NCBI GenBank assembly: GCA_947000775.1
Contig: CAMQGK010000058.1
Coordinates: 1,330,001-1,394,000, forward strand
Source: Pterois miles
Taxonomy: Eukaryota; Chordata; Actinopteri; Perciformes; Scorpaenidae
Direction: 5' to 3'
DNA: 64,000 bases
Below are positions 38,233 through 49,020 of the stretch, piece by piece. Numbering within the stretch: the first letter of the stretch is position 1; each line of letters starts with the position of its first letter. The position numbers were made by a program, and so were the translations under genes. Under the pieces are notes generated by a model. The model ran no database searches. It saw only the letters and a list, made by a program, of their open reading frames with translations, and had not been told where the DNA came from.

Positions 38233-38526
38233 GCCTGGTCCGAGGCCTGGTCCGAGGCCTGGTTCGAGGCCTGGTTCGAGGCCTGGTCCGAGGCCTGGTT
38301 CGAGGCCTGGTCCGAAGCCTGGTCCGAGGCCTGGTCCGAAGCCTGGTCCGAGGCCTGGTCCGAGGCCTGGTCCGAAGCCTGGTCCGAAGCCTGGTCCGAG
38401 GCCTGGTCCGAAGCCTGGTCCGAGGCCTGGTCCGAGGCCTGGTCCGAGGCCTGGTCCGAAGCCTGGTCCGAGGCCTGGTCCGAGGCCTGGTCCGAAGCCT
38501 GGTCCGGGGCCTGGTCCGAGGCCTGG
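38233..38526. repeat. 12-bp minisatellite, about 24 copies
   Basis: The unit cctggtccgagg varies at two positions (ccgaag, ttcgagg). Twelve bases is four codons, so several frames stay open throughout: a WSEA-type frame and an RPGP/KPGP frame on plus, and an RTRP frame on minus. Multiple simultaneous frames indicate repeat structure, not a gene. Confidence 0.97.
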
Positions 38527-40896
38527 ACTCTACGTCCACCTCTAGTACCCGTTTACCCCTATCACATACAGCACATACAGTACGCTGTCTTTTCAAAATA
38601 AACTTCCACGTTCACAGGAAACACCTTGGTTAGGTTTACACAATCAAGCTGCTTTGTTAGGTTTACGTTTCTTACACGATGTAACTTACATCATTTACAT
38701 AAGTTTCTTTCAGTACTCAGGTTTTCATTCAATATTTTAATGTTTCATTAAATATTCTCATATTTTCATTCAATAGTCTATTTTCATCAAATATTTAAAA
38801 ATTTTCATTCAATATTTTTCGTTAATTATTCTCGTGTTGTCATTCAATGATCTCACATTTTTATTTTATTTATTTATTGATAGAAATGAGGACATGAAGA
38901 AACTCAGTAAGATAGAAGTTATTGGCTGTCTTCATCTATATTTTCTGGTATCATCCCATGTAAAACCGTGCAGATCTGCCCCGGCTGTGCAGCAGCATGT
39001 ATCAGTGCATGTGAAGCTGTAAAACCACATGAAGCACTTTAATAATGACATGAATTTCTTCTCTATGTACCAAACATCCCTACAAAGTACTGAGACACTT
39101 CAATGCCCAGAAGTGAAACACAAATTTCATGTTTGAGATACAAACAAAACAGTTCAGCTAGTTCAGAATAAGCTGAAAATATGGAAATAATAGATGAAAG
39201 GCAGGAACGAAGAGAAAAACAACAGGAAATGCTCCGTTAATCCCACAATCAGACGGAGACGCCTTCACCTGATATGAATTGCTAATGTGAAACCAGCGGT
39301 GCTGCTGATGTTTCTGCAGATAAGCTGCAGCGTGTAATTTGTTTGGCTGTGTGATTATATTTATCCTGCTCTAATGCTAAATGATTCAGTTAGCCTGGTG
39401 CACTGATCGATCCCAGAAATGAGGACTGGAGTTGTTTCGCTGTAAATAAAGCCGCTGCAGTCCGTTTATGAGCGCCGACGCTCTGCTGTTAGACGTCAGT
39501 CAGTGAGGATCACTCTGTGTTTACTGCTCCACCTGAAAGACGATACGATTACAGGCCAAAACGAGCCTCTGGGCGCCACTCGGCCTTCGGTGTGTCGTCT
39601 CTGTGGGTAGACGGGGAAAGACTGCTGCTAATGTAGATAACTTACTAACAGCCAAATGAGCCAGAGCAGTGTGCCAACAGGTGTAAAAACCCTCAGCTGA
39701 TTAGAGAGTCAACCAATTACAGAGCAAACATTCCTGCAGCCAGACTGAGAAGCACCATCTGCTTTATGAAACACCACCTGTGTTAGCAGTTGGCCTCTGG
39801 AAACGTCTCTGTGGAGCTTATTGCTGATGAAACCCATCATTTAGCGCACGGCGTGTGGAGGGAACAGACAACATCAGCCAAAATGCTGCTGCTAACCATC
39901 ACCTCCCAGAAAAACTACATTCATTCAGACCAGCTACAAGAAGAGTAATCATGAACCATCTCATTACGTTGTGGAGACACACAGACCAACCACACTTCTG
40001 TCCTATAAGACCTTTTATACCTGCTCACCTGCTGGCTGTGGCCAATCAGGGAGGAGCTCTGGGATCAGAGCCACTTTAACCCAGGTGGCACCAGCCTCCC
40101 CAAAAATATTAATCAAATGTGGAAATCACAAAAGTAGAGAAGCGAGTATTTATTCCCTTAACTGGCATCAGCTGACAGCAGGACACCTGAGCCACACAGA
40201 CATATTAAAGGGGAAGCTTCCTCTTAAAGGGTCGGGCAGATCAGGGAATTAAAGTCCTCGTACAGGAAACCTGACGACTGAACAGGTGAAGGAGCTTTTC
40301 TCCAACGTCACAAGTTCACAGCTCAAACAACTGATGGGAGCTGAGGAAATGATATATGTTCATGTGAAGCGTTAGTGGACTGAGGCCTGGAAAACATTTT
40401 CATATTTCTGAACTGTATCATCACCCAACATAAAATATTTTCAGACACAGTATGGAGACTCCCTCTGAGCCCACACTCCTTCGAGATGCAGGACAAATTA
40501 TAGTCCACTTAAAACCAAGCTGGAAAAAAAAAACATCTGTCGTACATGATGCACCGTTCAACTGGCTAAGTATAGCCAAAGAGGCAGTTGTAATATTTAT
40601 GACAACGTGAGCTGAATCTCGGCTGAAGATGTCAGCATGCCGGTTCGACTGCAGTCTGAGCTGGCAGGGATTCGCTAAAACCTGGTCTCTGCCTTCGAAG
40701 ACAGACAGGGAAATATTAAAAGAAACCGAGAGAAGAAGAGAAACAGATTAAACAGTCATATTTAGTGTTAACAAGCATCTCTTTTACTGATAAACAACAG
40801 CTGACACACCTTCGCTAAGCCCCGCCCCCCTTAGTAACTGTTGCTAGGGCTGTCAAGCTTTCACACCTGAATCAACCCCATCAGTTCATGATATTC

Positions 40897-40898
<2 letters not shown>
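38527..40898. other. Non-coding stretch, no gene recognised
   Basis: AT-rich DNA with a loosely repeated ttttcattcaatatt motif at about 38725-38850. No gene or RNA could be supported. Confidence 0.4.
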
Positions 40899-40941
<43 letters not shown>

Positions 40942-40948
40942 AATAAAT
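40899..40948. repeat. (AAT)n(AAAT)n microsatellite
   Basis: About eleven aat units followed by four aaat units. Confidence 0.95.
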
Positions 40949-41474
40949 GGGACATCACAGCTCTTTATATGTCTGCTGAAGCTGCTAACTCACCGTAAAC
41001 ACCTCATTCATGCTATTGGTATCATTCATGTTATTGTGTCAGTAAACTGACCAGCGGCGCCAAAATGAAAAGCAGTTTTATCATCTTGTCAAAATGTTCA
41101 AAATCAACCCTGGAAATGTTTTCTACTCTCTGTTTGGCTCTATGTGTCTGCTGACTGTACCACACCAGAATATCCTGTAATCTCAGCAGCTGATGGACTA
41201 CAGATCAATGTTCATTCCTAACGCTGGCCGACGACCGATCACACAAGAGTACACTGAGCTCCGGCGTTTCTACGAGGGAGAGCTGAATTTAATGATGCAA
41301 AGTAAAATGAGGTCACATCTTAACCTTCAGGTTAGAAATGCCTTGGGATGAACAGGGAATCATTACTAAGGACTCCTGCCCACATTCAGGCCGTGGGAGA
41401 GAGAGGAAACTGGCTGAAAATTGTGTGTTTCATATATATATATACTTTATTTATATATACTGTATATATATAAA

Positions 41475-42210
41475 TATCCTGATGATATCCATGGACAGGA
41501 TATTAAGGCGTAGTCAAGGGGAAGAGGGGTCGCTGAAGGTCCCATTGCTGTTTTTTGCAGATGATGTGGTCCTGTTGGCATCATCAGTCTGAGACCTCCA
41601 GCACTCACTGGATCGGCTGGGATTAGGATCGGCACCTCTAAATCTGAGGCCATGGTTCCCATCGGGAAACCGATGGACTGTCTACTCCGGGTAGGGAATG
41701 AGTCTTTACCCCAACTGAAGGAGTCCATGTACCTCGGGGTCTGGTGCAATTGAAGGGACAATGAAACATGAGATTGGCCAGAGAATCGAAGCAGCGGGAT
41801 GTTGTGATGAAAAGAGAGCTGAGCTGGAAGGCAAAGATCTCAATCTACCGGTCAGTCTTCGTTCCTACTCTCACCAGTGGTCAGGACCCAAAGAACTAGA
41901 TTGTGGGTCCAAGCGGCCGACGTGGGTTTTCTCAGGAGGGCGGGTGGCGTCTCCCTTAGAGATAAGGTGAGAAGCTCAGCCATCTGTGAGGGACTCGGAG
42001 AGAAAGGAACGAGCTGAGATGGTTTGGGCATCTGGTAATGTTGCCCCCTAGGCCCCGGGGAAGACCCAGGACTGGGTGGAGAGATTAACGCCTCGGGATC
42101 CCCCAGTCAGAGCTGGGTAATGTGGCCCAGGAAAGGGAAGTCTGGGGTCTCCTGCTGGAGCTGCTGCCGCCACGGCCCGACCCGGATAACAGGATGATGA
42201 TGAGATGAGA
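41475..42210 (+). mobile_element. Decayed RTE/Rex-like non-LTR retrotransposon, 3' part
   Basis: One frame reads SMDRILRRSQGEEG, then LLFFADDVVLLASSV, the reverse-transcriptase catalytic FADD motif, ending in a stop at 41590-41592. Downstream pieces keep recognisable C-terminal homology only after frameshifts. The 3' end (cctcgggatcccccagtcag, cagagctgggtaatgtggcc, gacccggataacagg) matches that of the copy at 45.4 kb. The short tail (gatgatgatgagatgagat) is typical for such LINEs. The copy is 5'-truncated and dead. The clade name is my best reading from the FADDVV motif. Confidence 0.85.
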
Positions 42211-42906
42211 TAAAAACACATGGGCGGTTCACTCCTTCCTCAGGTCTTAAACACACCCCCAGTTTATCCTTCCTGGAACAGCGCCCCCTTGTGCCATCCT
42301 GCCGACACCTCGTCCACTCTCCTCTTGTGCCGTGTAACAGAAAGACCAGCTAGTGTGTTGGCCTTGTGGTCAGATTTATTAATGTTAAAACAGTTCATGT
42401 TTCCGTGAAGGCTGGTTTTGCTGCGGTTTAAATTCCTCCGGAGGAAACTGTTGAGTCTGCTTCATACTGTTACTGCTCTCCTTCAGCGTCAGCATTCGGT
42501 GATGCTCTGCTAAAATCTTTACTCAACTTTTACTGCGTTGTCTATGTTTTAACGACAGTGAATCATCGCCACATCGGTGTGACGGTCGTTCACTCAGACC
42601 ATCTGATGGTTTGGTTTTTGCGAGCGTGACAAATTTCCAGTGTCCCAGAGCGGGTTAAGCAGAATTTCTGCTGCATTATTGAAGAGGACGTTTCCTAAAT
42701 CCTGCTGTCTCTGCAGCTTGTATCCGAGCAGAGATGGATGGCCGAGTGTCGCTGGAGCAGAAATATTTTCATAGATTTTTTACATCAGTTTTTTTTTTCC
42801 CTCTTTTCCTTGAGAGCAATTTGTCAGTTACAGCAGGTGACATTTCAGATGACACTGCATCAAACAGCCGGGATATAATGACATTCTGCTGCAGATATAA
42901 TGCCAC

Positions 42907-42908
<2 letters not shown>
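42211..42908. other. Non-coding stretch, no gene recognised
   Basis: Nothing identifiable; a thymine run lies at about 42789-42799. Confidence 0.4.

Positions 42909-42948
<40 letters not shown>
42909..42948. repeat. (GT)n microsatellite, about 20 units
   Basis: Uninterrupted GT run. Confidence 0.97.
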
Positions 42949-43519
42949 ACACGCCAGTGTTGATTCTGAGAAAATACATTCAAAACCACACATATCTAAA
43001 TTGCATTTGACTTTACAGATGGAATTTAATTTAGCCAACGAACCTGCTTCCTCGGGCTTCAGACTTTTAAATTACCAACACACATTTACACAGACGATCA
43101 ATATCATTCATGTGAAGCTGAATGAATGTGGTCGGACCATAAAAGTAAATCTAGATATTGTATTTGCTCAGACACATAAAAAAGACACATAAACTGTAAG
43201 TCATATTCCTCAGGTGGTTTCACTGTTGAGGAAGAATTAATGAGTCAGCAGATTGCCATTGACTTACCGGTGGTCTAATAAACTGGTGGTTGGTTTGTGG
43301 GAGTGTTGGTATTCTCCATACACGTTAAATGTGCTAATAACAATAGAACAGTTATTAGATTGATTAATGAATTGCAGTATAGTCACTGGGGCTGTGCCAA
43401 ACAAATCTGAACCTGAAGAGGACCTGAAGCATGCTGCCTTCCTCAGAAATATGACACGATAGCCTTCATCAGTATTCATGCAAACATAATTTAGGGATCC
43501 CTTTCATATTAGTTATATC
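42949..43519. other. Non-coding stretch, no gene recognised
   Basis: AT-rich, single-copy-looking. No feature assigned. Confidence 0.35.
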
Positions 43520-43780
43520 CGATAGCCGATCCCAGCTGGCGTTGGCTGAAGGCGGGTTCACCTGGACAGGTCTCCAGTCCATCACAGGACACATAGAGAC
43601 AGACAACATTCACACTCACATTCACATTTAGGGGACTTTTAGAGTCACCAGTTAACCTGCATCTCTTTGGACTTAGGGAGGAACCTGGAGAACCCGGAGA
43701 AAACCCACGCTAACAGGAGGAGAACATGCAAACTCCACACAGAAGAGCCCCACGCCGGATTCGAACCTGTGACCCTCTAG
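43520..43780 (-). mobile_element. SINE family B copy, minus orientation
   Basis: It contains gatcccagctggcgttggc, cacctggacaggtctccag, gaacccggagaaaacccacg and the reverse complement of a B box (ggattcgaacc, about 43756-43766). The head beyond the B box is truncated. Confidence 0.8.
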
Positions 43781-44880
43781 AGTGGAGTGGAGTGGGTATG
43801 TTGCAACATATAAATCCTTGTTAGTGCAGATATTCCTCTTTGTATTTCCACAGACAGTACTGAGGGGGGATCTCTCTTTGGATGGACCCACTTAGTCTAT
43901 AGGACTGCTGACTCTCTAAGTGGGCAGCATGGACAGTCTGGTGGTCTTTTCTAACCCAACCAGAACGAAGGATGCAGGTTTTCCTCGTCTGCAGGTAGGT
44001 GATGGGCATCACTGGTTACAGGAACAATCCCTTTTTGGTTTGGATGCATGATCAATACACTGCTGTTGAAGCTACAGATTAGCTTAGCCTGTTTGATAGT
44101 ACCGCTGTGAACAGTTCAACCAGTGCTGGAGCTCCACAAGGACATTTTACAAAAGGCAAAATCAACATTAATGATGTGTTAAAAAACTAGGCAATAGTTA
44201 GTATAAATGCCAACACTCAGGCCTTTTCAGACAGACACAGTGAATATACTCCTGATTGAGTTTAATCAATCAGAAAACTGATGTTAACTTGGTGTCATTT
44301 GTTAAATACTGTATTCGCTGGATATGGCAAACCCATCTCCATCATGGTTTTTTGTAAAATAGTAGTAATCTATAACAAAATAATATTCTCATTCTACATA
44401 TAGTACAAAAATGATCAATTAACTATAAGAAAAAAACTATTCAATTAAATGAATAATTTCTTACCGTCTTTGGTATTTTGTTATGTACAGACATGCAGTG
44501 GTGATTTCTGGGTAATACTGATGTGTGTTGATCATGTAGCAAGACGACAGTACGATATATAGCCCACGTCTCCGGTTTATGGAGGGAAACTCTGCTGGTT
44601 GTACAGCTCGGAGTATTCCGCCTTCTTGGAGACCCTGAATGGAGTCCTGTATGGGGCTCCAGTGGAGGACTCCATAGTTCTGGTCTAAACCTGACTGGCT
44701 GTTTGTTACAACTACAACGGGCTACAACTACAACTACAACGGGCTTCCCGTAACGAATACCATGTTCAAACTCATAAGCGTACCTGGTACCAGAGCTCTC
44801 TAGGCTGAAGGTCAATGATCAGTTTTGTGATCATATCATCTGATCATGTTTTGGACACTCAGGTGAAGAGAGGAGCTGTC
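43781..44880. other. Non-coding stretch, no gene recognised
   Basis: Minor direct repeats (acaactacaacgggct, 44707-44745) only. No gene is supported. Confidence 0.4.
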
Positions 44881-44889
44881 AGCTGATCA

Positions 44890-45505
44890 CCATCTGGTGG
44901 TGATTGTGTTCAGAGGATGGGGAAGACTCTAAACTCTAAAGGTCTTGGGTGCCTCAAGGGGCAGAAACCCTCGAACGCCGTGGTGGACATCGGTGGTCAG
45001 GGAAGCTGTCTGACTGAAGAGGAGTCCTTCCAGGATGTGACTCTGGAGGTGGTTGCAAACTAGCAACAGACCTGGGAGGAGTTCAGAGCAGCCATGGAGA
45101 AGGACTTTCGGTTGGCACCAAGGTGCTTCTGGAAAACAATCAAGCACCTCAGGAGGAGCAAACAAAATAGGTTTTCTTAGGAGGCTGGCTGGCGTCTCCC
45201 TTAGAGATAGGATGATGAGGTCAGCCATCCGTGAGGCACTCGGAGTAGAGATGCTGCTCCGTTATGTTGAAAGGAGCCAGTTGAGGTGGTTCAGGTATCT
45301 GGTGGGGGGGGCACCACCAGCTGGGAGGAGGCCCCGGGGAAAACCCAGGACTAGGTGGAGGGATTATATCTCCACCTTGGCCTGGGAATGCCTCGGGATC
45401 CCCCAGGCAGAGCTGGTTAATGTGGCCCAGGAGAGGGAGGTTTGGGGTCCCTGCTGGAGCTGTTGGTCCTGCGATCCGACCCGGATAAGAGACTGACGAT
45501 AAGTT
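44890..45505 (+). mobile_element. Internally deleted RTE/Rex-like LINE copy
   Basis: The 5' part (about 45070-45165) translates as WEEFRAAMEKDFRLAPRCFW, the linker upstream of the reverse transcriptase in this LINE family. It joins at about 45165-45172, with a frame change, to the C-terminal segment FLRRLAGVSLRDR...LRWFRYLVGG...RPRGKPRTRWRDYISTLAW. The reverse-transcriptase palm with FADD is missing altogether. The 3' end is shared with the copy at 41475-42210 and ends at gacccggataagag. Confidence 0.85.
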
Positions 45506-46714
45506 GTGAGACTCTTTGTACAGTTCTCACCATAAATACTTCATATTTTATACCTTGCATCAACATTAAGTCCTTACAGAGATAAAGAAATATTTCATCT
45601 AGCTGTTAGTTTGGAGACTCCTGGGAGGACATGACGGTGGACAGTTTAATAAAGACGATCAATGACGACTGATTCAGTGAGAGCGTCTGTAACCGGAGCA
45701 GTCACAGCTGGCCGCCAGCGTTAAACTGACATCGGATAGGGGACAGGACAGCTTCCTCTCTCCTGGCCTGTCCCATCTCACGTCAGCTGATGAACACAAC
45801 CTGATAGGGTTCAGAAACCACCGGCAGGGTGGCCGATATCACCGAGACAGCACTGCACACCTAACACACACCTAACACACACCTAACACACACCTGAACC
45901 GGCTCTGTGCTCCACAACGATAGCATCTCACTAAATGTGGAAAACAGGGCTGTCAGAATTATTATAATAATTAGTTATAATACGTTGACAACGCCGACTG
46001 GCTGGCGGAGGTATACAACCAGATGATGATCAGTAGGATACAGCATCTTCCAAATTAACAGCCTTTCAATATAAAAGTCCTGCTCTGTGTTTCCCTGTTG
46101 AGCTATAAGGACTATATTTGTACTGTCTCACATCTATACTCCTTTAGTTTATGCTGCACTTTAAACAACAACGTCATAACCTCCAATCATACTGTGTATT
46201 TTTCCAAATGAACACACCATGATGAGTCAGAAATAATATAATGAAAAGCTTTCATTAATTTTCTGTAATTGAATCCTCAGAACGGAGACATTTTAATGGG
46301 AATCGTTTCTCAGTCACAAACAGTTTAGTGTTTCAGCAGAGCGGCAGGCTGGTGATCATTTCTTTGACCTCAGAGTTCAAACACAAGGTCGTCAATCACA
46401 TTAGCCAGGTTCAATATATTTCAAGCCCCTCTGATTTCTAAAAGCATGTTTCACACAGTAAGCAGAAATAAACAGCAGCGATCAGAACAACCAGAGGATA
46501 AACCATTTCACTAAGAGAATACAGGAGAGAGATGCCTCTGATCAGCACGTCAGACAAAACCATCAAAATCCACATGGATGCAGATTTCCTCCCTGATAAA
46601 GTCCATCAACCCTCATCCACTCCTCTTATCTATGGCTGCCTAATCTCCACAGACTCTGTAGGTATGGATGTAGAGTCTGAGATTTCATCCAAAGGTTTCT
46701 GAAAAATGAAGCTC
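45506..46714. other. Non-coding stretch, no gene recognised
   Basis: It includes a four-copy cacacctaa micro-array at about 45856-45893. No exon is supported. Confidence 0.4.
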
Positions 46715-47200
46715 TGTAACACCCGGGTCAGTGTGGAACAGGACTCAAACGCACGACTTGAGGAAAGTTCAAAAACAGGTTTAATACAATCGGTTCGGTA
46801 CACAGGTAAGCAGTCCAAAGTACAAACAAGTTCAGAAAACGCTACGCAAGAGGCAGGGTCAAAAACGAGCAGAGGGTCAAAAAACACGAGAAGGCAAACA
46901 CGAGGAAGGAACGCGAGAACGACCATCACCATGAGGCTCTAATACAGTCTGGCAACATGAGGAGGGGAGCCGACACATTATATACAGGAGGAGTGATTGA
47001 ACGCTTCACAGGTGGACACAATCAGGGGCGGGACCAGACGACTAGGAACACCCGGAACACATGAGGGCAGGAAGTGCAGTGATCTGAGACGAGAGGGAGG
47101 TTAGTACTATCAAAATAAAACAGGAAATGGACAATAATCAAATGAAACACGAGAGAGAAACAATACAATACATAACTTAAGACAGGCAGAAGTCGTCACA
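46715..47200 (-). mobile_element. Solo LTR, 486 bp, with perfect 5-bp target-site duplication
   Basis: The element starts TGTAACA and ends GTCACA on the plus strand, so both orientations have TG...CA ends. It is flanked by AGCTC on both sides (46710-46714 and 47201-47205). In the minus orientation it carries a TATA-like TATATAAT (46977-46984) and downstream an ATTAAA poly(A) signal (46780-46785), the order expected of U3-R-U5. No internal retroelement sequence is present, so this is a solo LTR left by recombination. A gypsy-type or ERV-type origin cannot be distinguished. Confidence 0.8.
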
Positions 47201-47210
47201 AGCTCAAAGT

Positions 47211-47579
47211 GGTGCTCCGCGTCCTCCTGGTGTTCCTGGTGCTCCTGGTCCTCCTGGTGCTCCGCGTCCTCCTGGTGTTCCTGGTCCTCCCGGTGCTCCG
47301 GGTCCTCCTGGTCCTCCTGGTGTTCCTGGTGCTCCGGGTCCTCCTGGTGCTCCGCGTCCTCCTGGTGTTCCTGGTGCTCCAGGTGCTCCTGGTCCTCCTG
47401 GTGCTCCGGGTCCTCCTGGTGTTCCTGGTGCTCCGGGTCCTCCTGGTGTTCCTGGTGCTCCGGGTCCTCCTGGTGTTCCTGGTGCTCCGGGTCCTCCTGG
47501 TCCTCCTGGTCCTCCTGGTCCTCCCGGTGCTCCTGGTCTTCCTGGTCTTCCTGGTCCTCCTGGTCCTCCTGGTCCTCAT
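47211..47579 (+). repeat. 9-bp minisatellite, 41 units, with an uninterrupted Gly-X-Y frame
   Basis: Units of ggtcctcct, ggtgctccg and ggtgttcct type repeat for exactly 369 bases. Read from 47211 this is 41 consecutive triplets of collagen form (Gly-Pro-Pro, Gly-Ala-Pro, Gly-Val-Pro), with Gly replaced by Arg (cgtcctcct) in three. The frame has a stop upstream at 47178-47180, no ATG, no obvious splice acceptor and a stop soon after. Expansion of a collagen-exon fragment or convergent minisatellite growth are both possible. Confidence 0.9.
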
Positions 47580-47831
47580 GGTCTATATCATCATTATCAT
47601 CATATCAGTTGACATGAAGGGGTAAGTTGTCTATAAAGAAAGCTGTTTATTTCTGCTGTAACGTTCGACATTTTAACATGCGGTTTCTGGGGTTTGACTC
47701 CCTTTTGGAGCCTCAGTCCATGAACTGCAGTTTTTGGCATCATCACTGACAACAGAAATGACGTTGATTAAGTCGGACAGAGTATTATAAAGAGGTGCTG
47801 GGGTGGAGGTGCGTTGCGAGCAGCCTGCAGA
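47580..47831. other. Short non-coding spacer
   Basis: Single-copy-looking DNA between the Gly-X-Y array and a SINE. Confidence 0.4.
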
Positions 47832-48120
47832 GGTAAATGGTAAACAGAACTGCATTTATATGAAGCTTTTCTGGTCTTCTGACCACTCAAAGCTCTTTAC
47901 ACCACATGTCACATTCACCCATTCACACATTCATACTTCGCCCATCAGGATCTGATCTAAATACTCATTTTCATCATATTCATCTCATTCACACTCCGAT
48001 GGCTACGCCTTTGGGAGCAATTTGAGGTTAAGTGTCTTGCCCAAGGACACATCGACACCGGACCGGAGCAGCCGGGGAATCGAACCACCGACCTTCCGAT
48101 TGGGCCACAGCTGCCGGGTA
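47832..48120 (-). mobile_element. tRNA-derived SINE (third family), minus orientation
   Basis: On the minus strand the head reads cagctgtggcccaatcggaag then ggtggttcgattccccgg, giving A- and B-box-like pol III promoter elements. The body contains gtccttgggcaagacactta and the 3' end aaagagctttgagtggtcag and ctgtttaccatttacc, typical of a widespread fish SINE. Confidence 0.8.
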
Positions 48121-48422
48121 GGCAGGCGGAAGCATCATAAGTAAGGTGCTCTGAATGAGATCAGCTGATCCATCAGCTGTGATATGAGCTGAGCTTGACT
48201 TCACGGCCTGATGCTACGCTTGATAAATGGATTTAATGATGAAACAACATAGCAGTGTTGCCATCGTTGAGTCGTTCTCCTCCAGTTAGCATCAAAGCTA
48301 CCTTCCGTTAGCATTTAGGTTTAGAAGCCAGCAGCCAATCAAAGGCAAAGTAGGGGCGGGTCTTCCCTCAAGGCATACTGGGTAGGTGCGCTCACACATG
48401 CACGTAATGGATCGAGCAGCCA
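48121..48422. other. Non-coding spacer
   Basis: Nothing identifiable. Confidence 0.4.
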
Positions 48423-48522
48423 GGAGGTCGCCGCTCGGCACCGGAGGTCGCCGCTCGGCACCGGAGGTCGCCGCTCGGCACCGGAGGTCGCCGCTCGGCA
48501 CCGGAGGTCGCCGCTCGGCTGC
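48423..48522. repeat. 20-bp minisatellite, five copies
   Basis: The unit ggaggtcgccgctcggcacc repeats perfectly four times; the fifth ends in ctgc. Near-identity suggests recent expansion. Each unit holds several CpGs. Confidence 0.97.
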
Positions 48523-49020
48523 TTCCTGCCAGACAGGAAGTCGGTGATCCAGAGCCAGGAGGGCGACTCTGCTGCTTCTGTAACGCACAGCTGGATACGC
48601 TGATGGTGAGTTCTGACTTCGTCTGAGCTCTGGAGCTGGTATGATGAACATCAGCAGCTAGCAGCAGCCAGAGGAGGGACGACGCTTCAGTGGTCAAACA
48701 TGAAAAACCGCCGTTTCAGTCACAAGCTTTAATAAATGTCACGATTGGTTTGCTAGTGCTTGATTTATACAAATTTATTCTTGGTTTGGACCCAAATCCT
48801 CCTCAGACTTGGATTTATTGGACAGATGTGATCCAGTAGTTCAGCAGAAGTCGACTCCATGGCTGGAAAAATATTATGGAGGAGTTGGATGATGATGAGG
48901 AAACTAACATTAGGTTATTAATCAATAAAGGATGTGATGTACTTTGAGATACAGTACGTCCCACTGATGTCTCCTCACAGTTTGTCACGTTTCAGGAGAT
49001 GGACGTCATGTTTCTGCAGC
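48523..49020. other. Non-coding spacer
   Basis: No gene or named repeat. Confidence 0.4.

Noticed and set aside
38149..38601. 150-codon ORF with a WSEA tandem peptide
   Set aside because: Its 12-bp unit keeps several frames open on both strands at once, a sign of repeat structure and not of selection for protein.
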